A DNA stretch of 64,000 nucleotides, taken from NCBI GenBank assembly GCA_964594905.1, contig CAZQOI010000004.1, forward strand, positions 1-64,000, in the 5' to 3' direction. Position 1 is the first letter of the stretch. Every line of letters starts with the position of its first letter. Positions 8,055 through 16,958 of this stretch are shown here, in pieces. The notes under the pieces were generated by a model. That model was not told the DNA's origin. It worked only from the letters and a program-made list of their open reading frames with translations, and ran no database searches. The stretch comes from Granulosicoccus sp964594905. GTDB taxonomy: Bacteria > Pseudomonadota > Gammaproteobacteria > Granulosicoccales > Granulosicoccaceae. Both the position numbers and the translations under genes were made by a program.

Positions 8055-8858
8055 TTAACTCGCTTGAGCAAGATAAGGCTGCGCAGCTTTCTCGGTACGA
8101 GTAAATACAGGTTTCTCATCGGTTGAGAGCTTCTTATTGTATTTATAACCAAGTGACCTGTAACCTTTTATGTCATCGATATTTTTTGCACGACTTTCAA
8201 TAAGATATCGTGCCATCGAACCACGAGCTTTCTTGGCGAAAAAACTGATCATTTTATATTCACCATTCTTTTGATCGTGGAACGCTGGTGATACTAATGG
8301 AGCTCTTAACGACTTTGACTTGACAGACTTGAAGTACTCGTTCGAGGCAAGATTGACAACAAATGGATTTTTGAAGCTATCGAGTTCCTCATTAAGGTGA
8401 TCAGTCAATCTGGAACCCCAAAAGTTATAAAGATCGCTACCACGTCTTGTCTTGAGTCGTGTTCCCATCTCAAGCCGATAGGCTTGCATCAAATCATACG
8501 GCCGTAACACGCCGTAAAGACCAGACAATATTCTCACATGCTTTTGTGCATGATCGAGATCTTTCTTGACCATAGAGTCAACGTCAAAACCAGTATAAAC
8601 ATCACCCCTAAAAGCATGTATCGCGGGCTGTGCGTTAGCTTTGGTAAACGGTGGTTGCCAAACCTCATACCGTTCAACATTGAGCTGCGCGAGTTTATCG
8701 CTCAAGTTCATGAGCTTGCCAAGCCGTGCTGGTCGGTATTTCTTCAACGTCGATACAAGACGGTCCGAATCATCCATGAATTGCGGCTGCGTCGGACTCG
8801 ACACAGGCGAAGGCGTATCCATGTCTAACGTTTTAGCAGGAGATAACAGAATCAGCAT
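8055..8858 (-). CDS. yaaA: Peroxide stress protein YaaA
   Basis: A DUF328/YaaA family protein, 267 residues. It starts MLILLSPAKTLDM, as the family does, and carries the conserved LYGVLRPYDLMQAYRLEMG and NLASNEYFKSV blocks. YaaA lowers free iron and so limits Fenton damage during peroxide stress, and it binds DNA in vitro; the biochemistry is not fully settled. The ATG at 8858 is preferred to a TTG two codons earlier. It lies 2 bases after the site-2 protease stop, so the genes are coupled. Length is normal. Confidence 0.93.
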   Translation of the reverse strand: MLILLSPAKTLDMDTPSPVSSPTQPQFMDDSDRLVSTLKKYRPARLGKLMNLSDKLAQLNVERYEVWQPPFTKANAQPAIHAFRGDVYTGFDVDSMVKKDLDHAQKHVRILSGLYGVLRPYDLMQAYRLEMGTRLKTRRGSDLYNFWGSRLTDHLNEELDSFKNPFVVNLASNEYFKSVKSKSLRAPLVSPAFHDQKNGEYKMISFFAKKARGSMARYLIESRAKNIDDIKGYRSLGYKYNKKLSTDEKPVFTRTEKAAQPYLAQAS

Positions 8859-8860
8859 AG

Positions 8861-9505
8861 TCAACCTATGATTTGAATCAGATCGAGGATCCAGAACGCC
8901 GCCTGACGCAATCCGGAGAAGATGGGCAAGCCGGCAAAACTCAAGAGTATCAGGCCCATGAAGGCGTAGGTACCGTACTGAGCATTGAGTTGTTGATATT
9001 TGATAGACAGCTTACTCGACAGCAGGTACGGCAAGATGTAATGTCCGTCAAGTGGTCCAAGTGGTATCAGATTAAACAACATTAATAAGATATTAATCGA
9101 GCTAAACCGAACAAAGAACTCTCTGGCTGATGGTGTTGATGCCCACTCGTAACCCATCTTGATCGAAAAAGCGTAGAAATTAATTGCTACAAACGCCAAG
9201 ATTAAGTTAGCAAATGGACCAGCTGCCGCGATTACCATCGTCGCCCAGCGCGAATTGAAGAACCGTGGGTTGGTCGGTACCGGTTTAGCCCATCCAAAAC
9301 CTGCTATCACGATCATCAATAAGCCAATAGGATCAATATGAGCGATTGGATTTAACGTCAACCGACCTTGTTGTTCTGCAGTTCGATCGCCAAATCGCTT
9401 GGCAGACATGGCGTGACCAAACTCATGGCAAGATAACGAGATGATTATCGTGAACAGTAGCAAGACAAAAGTTTGGTACTGACCGCGCTCTAACAGATCG
9501 ATCAT
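8861..9505 (-). CDS. Site-2 protease family zinc metalloprotease
   Basis: A 214-residue intramembrane metalloprotease of the short M50 group. The zinc motif HEFGH is at residues 27-31 in the first helix, and the second metal-ligand motif NLIPLGPLDGHYILP is near residue 145. Extra motifs such as GFGWAKPVP and AGPFANLILA are typical of the M50B subgroup that lacks PDZ domains. Its substrate is unknown. It overlaps the YceI gene by one base (TAATG) and is followed 2 bases later by yaaA. Confidence 0.9.
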   Translation of the reverse strand: MIDLLERGQYQTFVLLLFTIIISLSCHEFGHAMSAKRFGDRTAEQQGRLTLNPIAHIDPIGLLMIVIAGFGWAKPVPTNPRFFNSRWATMVIAAAGPFANLILAFVAINFYAFSIKMGYEWASTPSAREFFVRFSSINILLMLFNLIPLGPLDGHYILPYLLSSKLSIKYQQLNAQYGTYAFMGLILLSFAGLPIFSGLRQAAFWILDLIQIIG

Positions 9506-10140
9506 TAGACGGATCTCTGAAATTCTGCGTGAATTTCAATAAATATTTCGTCAGCAACCAAAGCACCGAAGGCATCGATTCCAAAGTCGGACCGTGAGAA
9601 AGAGCCTGTCGCTGCAAAACCTAAAGTGTACTTCCCCGTCAGGATATTATCTGCACCACCTTTGAAGGTAACCTGCATCGTCAAAGGCTGCGTCACACCA
9701 TGTAAGGTGAAATCGCCGGTTATAGCAAAATTATTTCCACCGCTAGGCACGACGCCAGTGGTGACAAATATCGTTTCGGGATAACGAGCTACATCAAACC
9801 AATTAGCACCGGACAAACGTTTCTCTAGTGACGCGTTATTCATATCGAGGCTGGCCATGTCGATGACACCCTCAAGACGCATATCCTCGAGTTTGTCAGG
9901 ATCAAAATCCAGCGAAGCATTCGCCTGATTGAAACGTCCAACTACAGTTGACAATCCGAGATGTTCAACCTTGAAATGGATATACACATGTTCCGGATCA
10001 AGACGATATTGACCCTCACGCAACTCTGTCACTTCCTGACTGAAATTTGGACGCACCAGATTTGCGCAGGCACTTAACGTAGCGAGCATTGCAAGGCCAC
10101 AGAGTAAACGCGTACTCGCCACTATGAGTTCAGGCTTCAT
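9505..10140 (-). CDS. YceI-family lipoprotein
   Basis: The 211-residue product has an N-terminal signal with lipobox LSAC (Cys25), so it should be a lipoprotein. The rest is a YceI lipocalin-like barrel: YRLDPEHVYIHFKVEHLGLS, NWFDVARYPETIF, LTLHG-type motif TLHGVTQPLTMQV and FSRSDFGID. YceI proteins bind isoprenoid-like lipids in the periplasm; the role here is not known. Most YceI proteins are soluble, so the lipid anchor is a small variation. It heads a leftward operon with two membrane proteases and yaaA. An AAGGAG lies about 13 bases before the ATG. Confidence 0.88.
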   Translation of the reverse strand: MKPELIVASTRLLCGLAMLATLSACANLVRPNFSQEVTELREGQYRLDPEHVYIHFKVEHLGLSTVVGRFNQANASLDFDPDKLEDMRLEGVIDMASLDMNNASLEKRLSGANWFDVARYPETIFVTTGVVPSGGNNFAITGDFTLHGVTQPLTMQVTFKGGADNILTGKYTLGFAATGSFSRSDFGIDAFGALVADEIFIEIHAEFQRSV

Positions 10141-10168
10141 AAAACGAATCTCTCTCCTTCAGGGTCGA

Positions 10169-11518
10169 TCACGACACATTGGGGCTGGTCGCAGCGCTTG
10201 GGTCGATTCGCTGGATATGACCACGAACTACCCAGACAATTCCAGCGGCCAACACCCAATTTATAATCAATACCGACCCCCAGATACCATTGATTGATGT
10301 CTTCAGAAGCTCAACTGCTATCCAAAACAGAATGAGCTGACCAACCACCTGTCGCAAAATGTTGAAGTACAGTGCAACGCTTGGTTTTTTAAGTCCCTGT
10401 AGTAGCGCATTACTGATAAATGTCAGCGCGTAGGCTGGCAAAATAAAGGCTTCGAAGTACAAGTAATGCACACCAAGCGTAACGACTACCTCATCATCGG
10501 TAAATAGCTCCATGACCTGACGCGCAAAGATAGCCAATACGACAGCCCCACCGATCGTAAAGATTAACGCGTAACGCGAGCCTACGTTAAAAATCTCACG
10601 GACACGTGCTGGTTGATTCGCACCAAAATTTACTCCGGTTAGAGATAAGGCTGCTATGTTGATTCCGATAACGGGCAACAGAATCAATTGTTCGATTCGC
10701 AGTGCCACACTGTATGCTGCCATAGCCGCCTCGCCAAAACGTGTCACAAAGGCAACAATAATTACGCTGCCAACAGCCACCAGCATCATCGAGATACTGG
10801 TCGGAATACTTTGCGCAGCCAATGCCTGGTAGCTAGGTAAGTGAGGTTTCATTTCAGCGATCCGCGGATGTACCACGAAGTCCAACCTGAGCACTTTGTA
10901 TAACAAATAAGCAACAACCCCACCTTGGACAAGAATGGTTGCCACAGCTACCCCTACCACACCCAACCCAAACGTAAACATAAAGAGAGGGTCAAGCCCA
11001 ATATTCGCGATGAAGGCAACAATCTGTGCATTGCGATAACTCGTTGTGTCACCGCGTGTGTTCAAAATCGAATTAATGACAATGCTCAAAGCAAAGAATG
11101 CGGAGCCAAGTAGCACAACGTTCATATACTGCGTGGCCGGCACCAGATAAGGTGCTTCTCCACCCATGATGCGAAACAGTGTTGGCGTCGCAAAATAGCC
11201 AATCAGTGCAGCAGCTAGTGACACGAGAGTGGCGAACACGATGGCCTGCAACGCAAGGCGTCGAGCACCTTCCAAATCCAAAGCACCGAGCCTGTTACCC
11301 ACTAAGGCATTAGTCGCTTGCCCAATGCCAATGCCGAGCGTCATCACCAGGAAAAATACCGGACCTGCCAAAGATAAAGCCGCAAGCGCAGTAGGTGAGA
11401 GCAGGCCCGCGTACCAGGTATCTACAACCGTTAGAAGCGTGGAAAACAACATACCCACGCTGGCCGGGGCTGCAAGCTTGCGGATCAGAGGGGGGATAGG
11501 GTCTTGACGCAGGTCCAT
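10169..11518 (-). CDS. MATE-family efflux transporter
   Basis: About 450 residues with 12 predicted helices in two MatE repeats. The first begins PPLIRKLAAPASVGMLFSTLLTVVDTWYAG and the second near QSIPTSISMMLVAVGSVII. Such pumps expel cationic drugs or metabolites using Na+ or H+ gradients. I prefer the ATG at 11518 (MDLRQDPIP), where family members usually begin, to a GTG at 11554; neither has a clear ribosome site. It is 28 bases upstream of the YceI gene on the same strand and may be the first gene of that operon. Confidence 0.9.
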   Translation of the reverse strand: MDLRQDPIPPLIRKLAAPASVGMLFSTLLTVVDTWYAGLLSPTALAALSLAGPVFFLVMTLGIGIGQATNALVGNRLGALDLEGARRLALQAIVFATLVSLAAALIGYFATPTLFRIMGGEAPYLVPATQYMNVVLLGSAFFALSIVINSILNTRGDTTSYRNAQIVAFIANIGLDPLFMFTFGLGVVGVAVATILVQGGVVAYLLYKVLRLDFVVHPRIAEMKPHLPSYQALAAQSIPTSISMMLVAVGSVIIVAFVTRFGEAAMAAYSVALRIEQLILLPVIGINIAALSLTGVNFGANQPARVREIFNVGSRYALIFTIGGAVVLAIFARQVMELFTDDEVVVTLGVHYLYFEAFILPAYALTFISNALLQGLKKPSVALYFNILRQVVGQLILFWIAVELLKTSINGIWGSVLIINWVLAAGIVWVVRGHIQRIDPSAATSPNVS

Positions 11519-11700
11519 GGGACGAGCACGGGTTCCTGCCGAGTAATACGTCACATTCTACACAGATACTTGGACGCTAATACAACTTAGATGAGTGGTT
11601 TATTGCATGACACAGCAACCATCTCTGGTGATGACAGGCGATTCAGCGCTAAACTGTTCCGACGATGAAAAGCCCTATTCTCGATTACAGATATCGCCCC

Positions 11701-13911
11701 ATGAAAAGCTGTCGATCACCGTTTGTTTCGCTAGTGATCCTAACCTCACTCGCCAGTGCCCCCAGCGCTGCAAGTTCGCTGTCGGAGCTTCCAGGCAATA
11801 TCCAGGAGGACATCAAAACGGTGTGCCTGCCGGTACAGTATCAAGAGGGTGCTCAGGCCTATCGCCAGTGTGTAGAAAATGAAGTATCTGTCATGACGAA
11901 CGCCACCGACACACCCATTACCAACCTATCTTTCGATGAAAAATACGCTGTTCAGCAGGCCTGTGTAAAATCCGGCACCCCTGCATCGGATAGTTACCGA
12001 ACCTGTGTTCGCCAGCAAGTAGCCGAATTAAACGCCATACCGAAACCCGTTGTTGAGAATCTTAGCGACGACGAACAATACGCACTGCAGCAAACTTGTT
12101 TCGAGGCTCAATCGCGCCTGGGCGCAGGGCCATATCGCAGGTGTGTCAATCGAGCGCTGTCCGAACTTAGCTTGCTGCCAGTGGCCAATTTTCTTGGTCT
12201 GTCACAGGTAGCGCAGAACGGTATTCAGCTTCGCTGCTCTGCCAACTACCAACATGTTGTGGAGTACCGAAAATGCCTACTCCAAGCAGTAGGTAGTGTG
12301 GTAACGCCAACAACAGCCGTACAGACTACAATTCGCGCGCAGCCTGAACCACTCCCGCGTGAAACTACTATCAAGACCGCTAGCAACGTTATTGCGAAAA
12401 CGGAAGATTCCAAAGATATATCGGTCGAAAAACCTGACGTAGTCGCACTGACTGGTAATACAAACGATACAACGACACAAACAGCCTCAACCACGTTGGA
12501 CAATGGTGACGTCGTTAGTGCTCTGGCAAATCAACAAGCAAGTGTTATAGATGACACGAACAAGGTTTCGGATACGCTCGGCAGCAGCACTGCGGCGCTC
12601 GATACAGTCGCGCAAGGCAATTCAGATGATGCAGCAACAAATAGTAGCGTAGATGAATCAGATGACGTTCTTGTTGAAAACACTCCCGCTCCTGATATCC
12701 GTAGTCGTGCTAACGATGCGTGGGCACAGATGAAGTTAGCATTGGTTTCACTTGATGGTATGAATCGAATCCTGGTTCTCTCAGCGCTCGCATTGCCGTT
12801 AATATTAATATTTGCTTGGGCGCTATTACGTAATAAACGAAGACCTGAACCCAACTATGCACCGATACCAACTAACAATGATCTTATCAAACGGGTACGT
12901 CCTGATGTTTCATCTCACGATACCGATATGGTAAGACAGCGTTTGGACGCAGAGGCTGATGATTTCTTTGGCACTTTAGATACAGACGATAGCTATGATG
13001 ATGGTTCTAGTAACGAAGTAGACGCAAGACCCAGCGTTGACACCAGAGAGTTAACCAAACCGCTAACGGAGTCACGACATCAACCAACTACGGCAAAGAG
13101 TGCTGCGACACGCATTGCAACGAAACCCGAAATAGCCAATGCGGCATCTATCCAACAAGGTTTGTCAGAACGAGCTTTGAATGCAAAGGGGTCTACAGCT
13201 GCAGACCGCGGAGAATTTTTAACATGGCTTGAGGCAGCAGACTCCGATATTCAGCTGTCATACGCAATTGAGTTTTTGATTTACTGGGTAGCCTATGGCG
13301 ACGAGAGATATGACCCGGCTCTGAAAGAAGTACTTTTTCAATTACAAGACCCAGATGACCGAGATCTAATCAAACGCTGGGTATTGAAGCACGATGTGAT
13401 CGCGTTTCGAGATACGATCGCTTGGCTGCAAAGCAATACCAAATTGGTTCAACGACAACAGATCCTAGATTTGTTAATGGTGGTCCTGATCAATGAACGC
13501 GCCTTAACTCCAGTACAAAATACCTTACTGCGATTTCTCGGTGACGCTTTCGGCGTTGGCAACGCGGATCTCGATAGCCAATTCCGAGAAGCCTACGGTA
13601 ACGCGATGGCACCACTACCACGAGTCGACAAACCAAAGTGGTGGCAAAGGCAACACGATACATCGAGTTTTCGTTGGGACGCACGTGCGGTTGCAGAGGA
13701 AAATCTTGAATTGCAGTATCGCGTCAGGCTTGGACAAGAGCTTGATGGACCAATTGTCGAAGAGGAAGTCGTGAAGGGATTTCGGCGTGCGGCCCGACGT
13801 TGCCATCCAGATCGATTCGACATGTTGGGAGATAGTGAACGCGAGCTAGCGGAGATACAGTTCGAGAAATTTGAGGAAGCTAGGGACTATCTACTCGGTG
13901 TGGACGTTTGA
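11701..13911 (+). CDS. DjlA-like membrane co-chaperone with periplasmic Cys-pair repeats
   Basis: About 736 residues. A signal-like segment (SPFVSLVILTSLASAPSAAS) is followed by four imperfect repeats of about 45 residues, each with a C-x(12-14)-C pair ending YRQC, YRTC, YRRC or YRKC (11790-12295). A long Thr/Asp-rich linker leads to one membrane helix (ILVLSALALPLILIFAWALL, 12769-12828), then an acidic linker. The helical segment ILDLLMVVLINERALTPVQ onward resembles a TerB-like domain. The C-terminus is a J-domain with its HPD motif (RRCHPDRF). DjlA has the order membrane helix - TerB-like - J, so this looks like a DjlA relative with an added periplasmic sensor. It probably recruits DnaK to the inner membrane. 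An ATG at 11665 is the alternative start. Confidence 0.7.
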   Translation: MKSCRSPFVSLVILTSLASAPSAASSLSELPGNIQEDIKTVCLPVQYQEGAQAYRQCVENEVSVMTNATDTPITNLSFDEKYAVQQACVKSGTPASDSYRTCVRQQVAELNAIPKPVVENLSDDEQYALQQTCFEAQSRLGAGPYRRCVNRALSELSLLPVANFLGLSQVAQNGIQLRCSANYQHVVEYRKCLLQAVGSVVTPTTAVQTTIRAQPEPLPRETTIKTASNVIAKTEDSKDISVEKPDVVALTGNTNDTTTQTASTTLDNGDVVSALANQQASVIDDTNKVSDTLGSSTAALDTVAQGNSDDAATNSSVDESDDVLVENTPAPDIRSRANDAWAQMKLALVSLDGMNRILVLSALALPLILIFAWALLRNKRRPEPNYAPIPTNNDLIKRVRPDVSSHDTDMVRQRLDAEADDFFGTLDTDDSYDDGSSNEVDARPSVDTRELTKPLTESRHQPTTAKSAATRIATKPEIANAASIQQGLSERALNAKGSTAADRGEFLTWLEAADSDIQLSYAIEFLIYWVAYGDERYDPALKEVLFQLQDPDDRDLIKRWVLKHDVIAFRDTIAWLQSNTKLVQRQQILDLLMVVLINERALTPVQNTLLRFLGDAFGVGNADLDSQFREAYGNAMAPLPRVDKPKWWQRQHDTSSFRWDARAVAEENLELQYRVRLGQELDGPIVEEEVVKGFRRAARRCHPDRFDMLGDSERELAEIQFEKFEEARDYLLGVDV

Positions 13912-13952
13912 ATGAGTTTGCTTATTAAAAGTCAAGAGTCAGCGACAACACG

Positions 13953-14246
13953 ATGAAAAATTACCTTGCACGATTTGGTCTATCCACAGATGCGAACGCT
14001 GATGCTATTGAAAGTGCACTTTCAGCACAAAGTGATGTTGCAGCTGATACCTTGAGTTTGACCGAAGGCAAGAAGGTTCTTACGGACCCTCTTACCCACA
14101 AGCACTACAAACGCCTCCATTTGCAATATCAAGCAATGGCCGCAGCGGTTGATTGTATGCAACACACCAATGCTCGCAATACGCACAGATGGCAGGAGCG
14201 GTTAATAGAATACCCTGTCGATGATGAGACGCTGGAAAATCTCTAG
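13953..14246 (+). CDS. Short J-domain-like protein lacking HPD, function unknown
   Basis: A 97-residue protein 41 bases after the DjlA-like gene on the same strand. The N-terminus NYLARFGLSTDANADAIESA and the later EGKKVLTDPLTHKHYKRL resemble helices I and IV of a J-domain (the usual pattern is A-Y-E-V-L-x-D-P-x-x-R-x-x-Y-D). The HPD loop that stimulates DnaK is absent. It could be a J-like regulator that pairs with the larger J-protein next door, like known type III/IV J-like proteins. This is inferred from pattern only. Confidence 0.6.
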   Translation: MKNYLARFGLSTDANADAIESALSAQSDVAADTLSLTEGKKVLTDPLTHKHYKRLHLQYQAMAAAVDCMQHTNARNTHRWQERLIEYPVDDETLENL

Positions 14247-14252
14247 CAGTAT

Positions 14253-14885
14253 TTAGTTATCCAGTGGTATCGGATCATGCCGCTGACACAGCTCTTCGAG
14301 CGTTTCCAATGTTTTGCGAGATCCAAGCAGCGAAAAAACGACGTTTCGATCTTCAGCGATAGCGACTGTGGCTTGTTCACCAAGATCAAACTGCATCCGC
14401 AGAGTCTCGCGTTCTCGCCCATTGCCGTTGAAGAACCAAGACGCTTCGTCATCAAAATCAACGATCAGCGGGAAATTGACCTGGACGCCATCAACGCGCA
14501 AGTCCAGTAAGTCGCTATTACCCAGATCTGGCAAATCACCGGTGTCTTTGCCGATGTCAGTACCTACAGGCGAAAATTCAGACGCCGAAGCCAACTTCAC
14601 ACCATTGTCAGACATTTGAATTGCGATGACAGGGGTGCATGAAAATCGCGGGCTGAAGCTGATAGTGAGCAGCATACCACTGCGATTGCTGGCTTCAGTA
14701 ACGCCCTGATACTTGGTGAGAATTGAGCCATCGTTGACCATCAGCTGGTGTTGATGTCCAGACCAGTCAAGGAATTGGGCTTGATCAAGCGGAGTCGCGC
14801 TGACTGAGGCTGTTTCGCCAACTGCCACATCAACAACCGCAAAGCCCAGAATCAGGCTCAATATTGCATGTCCAAACCGGCCCAT
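14253..14885 (-). CDS. Secreted protein of unknown function
   Basis: I do not recognise this 210-residue protein. It has a signal peptide (AILSLILGFAVVDVAVGE, cleavage near residue 24), so it is periplasmic or secreted. The mature part is rich in Asp, Ser and hydrophobic beta-type segments (FDLGEQATVAIAEDRNVVFSLLG) and carries two cysteines (FSCTPVIAI and LEELCQRHD) that could form a disulfide. It converges on the J-like gene with 6 bases between the stop codons. A 314-base spacer lies upstream. Confidence 0.6.
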   Translation of the reverse strand: MGRFGHAILSLILGFAVVDVAVGETASVSATPLDQAQFLDWSGHQHQLMVNDGSILTKYQGVTEASNRSGMLLTISFSPRFSCTPVIAIQMSDNGVKLASASEFSPVGTDIGKDTGDLPDLGNSDLLDLRVDGVQVNFPLIVDFDDEASWFFNGNGRERETLRMQFDLGEQATVAIAEDRNVVFSLLGSRKTLETLEELCQRHDPIPLDN

Positions 14886-15199
14886 GTAAACAGCCTCACA
14901 ATTGATCTAGTCCACATTTTATAACGTTAGCCGTCTGGGCGCCATTCTTTCGCTAGCTCTAAAGCGCCGCATTTTTGCGAAAAGACAATACATCGACCAT
15001 TTTCAGGAGCCAGAACCGGCGGAAATAAGAGGCACCACTATAGAAAACCGCTCAAAGGTACGCGAATCCCTCAATCAAAATCGGTCCAGGAGTAAGAGAA
15101 ACTCACTAACGAAAGCTCAGGAATTTCCCCAGATATCGAGCCGAGGCACTTTTTTTGCTAACCAGTTCTCACTAACACTCGAATTACCGGATTCTCGTA
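14886..15199. other. Intergenic spacer between divergent genes
   Basis: This 314-base stretch separates the secreted-protein gene (leftward) from the coiled-coil gene (rightward). I found no open frame with a credible start, no RNA gene and no strong hairpin. Two T-runs (near 14973 and 15150) lack a proper stem before them. It presumably holds promoters for both genes, but I cannot place them. Confidence 0.5.
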
Positions 15200-16477
15200 A
15201 TGAACCTAGTCATCTTCAAGTACTGCCTGCCAGTTTTGCTCGGCTACATCCTGTTCATGGGCGTATCAGGACGTCTTAACCCATTCAAAAAACCAAGTGC
15301 TATGGCAGAGAGACCAGCCTGGATGCTGGGTGTGTGGACAGCACTATCAGTAATTCTTGTCCTCGGCATTGGCTTGCACATGGCCTACGGCATGACCTTG
15401 GAAGGCGCCAGAACACTCTTTAAACCTAGCGCACTCCTCCTCGGAGGCCTGCTCCTACCAGGTTTCATCGGATATTTCCTGTACCGACGCGCCGTAGAAA
15501 ACGAGCTGGATCAGAACTCCCGCTTGGCGATGGCAGACAATATCGAAACCACATTGAACGACGATCTGGTCATTGAGCTCGACAACGACATGGTTGATGA
15601 AATCTTCTCCGGTGAGGAATTCAGCGACGAAGATATTGACGCAACAATCGATGCCACTGTGCTCGAAACCGCTGGCGAACAACTTGATTTCCAGGAAACA
15701 GCCAAAATCGAGGCAGCTGCAATGGCTAATCCAGAACTACAGTATTCAATGCCTACCGCACCTGTTGTCGAGCCCGGCATTGCTGGTAGCGAGCAACTGC
15801 TTGAAGTCCGCGCAGCTCTGGAAGAGGAACGCGCACTTCGGGAAGAAACCGAAAAACATCTCATGATTACGCGCAAGGCGATGTCTCGCCTCGAAGCTGA
15901 AAGCCGAGATTTCGAATCCAGCAAAGCTGACGCAGTGATCGAGCTCGAAGAAGCGCTTGAAGAGCGTGTAAAGCTAACCTCTGCTGCGGAGACCCGCGCA
16001 ACACGCGAGGAAGAGCGACGTCTGACTTCGGACAACAAAATAGTTGAACTGAAACAGAATCTGGTCAAGGCAAAGCAAGAACTGAGATTGAGCACAACAG
16101 CACGTGCCAAGGCTCTAGGAACCGCAAACAAATCAGTAGCATTTGCTCGCCAGGCAATTCAACATCGCCAGCGACTGGAAGATGAAGTCAGTCGCCTTGA
16201 ATCACAGCTTACTCAGGTGCAAGGCAATCTAAAGACAACACGTGAAGCACTGCTTAATCGTCAGTCAACGATTGCAAGTCTGATCAAGGCACTGGAAACC
16301 GAGAAGCTTCGTAGCAAAACCAATATGACCAAGGTAGCGAAGCAAATGGTTTTGAAGGATCGTCAATTGCGCGCACGCAAGACCAGAGAAGGCATCGCGC
16401 GAAGCGTTGAAGATAAATTGACTTCGCGACTGGTCAAGAAGGTAGCTAAAGCACGGCCGCTAGCTTCGGACAGCTAA
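15200..16477 (+). CDS. Membrane-anchored coiled-coil protein, function unknown
   Basis: 425 residues. Three hydrophobic helices at the N-terminus (KYCLPVLLGYILFMG, ALSVILVLGIGLHMAYGM and ALLLGGLLLPGFIGYFLY) are followed by an acidic linker. A long coiled coil then runs from about residue 195 to 400 (LEEERALREETEKHLM, SRLESQLTQVQGNLKTTREALL). The C-terminus is basic. This layout suggests a cytoplasmic rod tethered to the inner membrane, as in scaffold or division-type proteins, but I know no family for it. No clear ribosome site precedes the ATG. It converges with a small two-helix membrane protein 5 bases away. Confidence 0.7.
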   Translation: MNLVIFKYCLPVLLGYILFMGVSGRLNPFKKPSAMAERPAWMLGVWTALSVILVLGIGLHMAYGMTLEGARTLFKPSALLLGGLLLPGFIGYFLYRRAVENELDQNSRLAMADNIETTLNDDLVIELDNDMVDEIFSGEEFSDEDIDATIDATVLETAGEQLDFQETAKIEAAAMANPELQYSMPTAPVVEPGIAGSEQLLEVRAALEEERALREETEKHLMITRKAMSRLEAESRDFESSKADAVIELEEALEERVKLTSAAETRATREEERRLTSDNKIVELKQNLVKAKQELRLSTTARAKALGTANKSVAFARQAIQHRQRLEDEVSRLESQLTQVQGNLKTTREALLNRQSTIASLIKALETEKLRSKTNMTKVAKQMVLKDRQLRARKTREGIARSVEDKLTSRLVKKVAKARPLASDS

Positions 16478-16482
16478 GCAAT

Positions 16483-16779
16483 TCAGAAGTAATACTGCGC
16501 AGGGCCATTGACGGCCTTGCCTGTTTCTTCGAAATCATCTTCGAGGATATCAGCAGTAAGTAGTTCGTCATCATGACGGCGCTTCTGACTTATATACCTC
16601 AAACCATCGTACGTTTGTCTGGCCCTTTTCTGCATACCTAGCATGCATACAACAGCCACTAAATAAACGCACATGAATGCTATTAAGATCGGCATACCAT
16701 GCAACGTCAGTAACGCAACTACCCCCGCGAAAACAACCGTACAAGTGGCGATGATTCCCATGACTTGATAAGGATTCAT
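16483..16779 (-). CDS. Small membrane protein, unknown
   Basis: A 98-residue protein with two membrane helices (IIATCTVVFAGVVALLTL and ILIAFMCVYLVAVVCMLGM), a basic loop (KRARQTYDGLRYISQKRRHDDE) and an acidic cytoplasmic tail ending in AQYYF. I recognise no family. The stop is 5 bases from the convergent coiled-coil gene. Codon use and the helix pattern support a real gene. Confidence 0.55.
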   Translation of the reverse strand: MNPYQVMGIIATCTVVFAGVVALLTLHGMPILIAFMCVYLVAVVCMLGMQKRARQTYDGLRYISQKRRHDDELLTADILEDDFEETGKAVNGPAQYYF

Positions 16780-16958
16780 GAGATCGCTCTCGTTATATTA
16801 CAGCCCGAATATACTCGCCACTTGGTCACATGGCAACTCTGATAGCTGGTGGATTTCTGACACTAAATTACCTAAGTAACAGTGCTTTAAGGTCAGCGCG
16901 CGATTACCAAATGGTCAAAAATATTGCGCCTAACAGAGTTGACAAAGATTATTCAGTT

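Noticed and set aside
14960..15160. T-runs in the 14886-15199 spacer as intrinsic terminators
   Set aside because: The preceding stems have only 3-4 base pairs.
15511..16131. 206-residue open frame antisense to the coiled-coil gene
   Set aside because: Ser/Arg-rich translation typical of the reverse of a Glu/Ala-rich coiled coil; no ribosome site or known motif.
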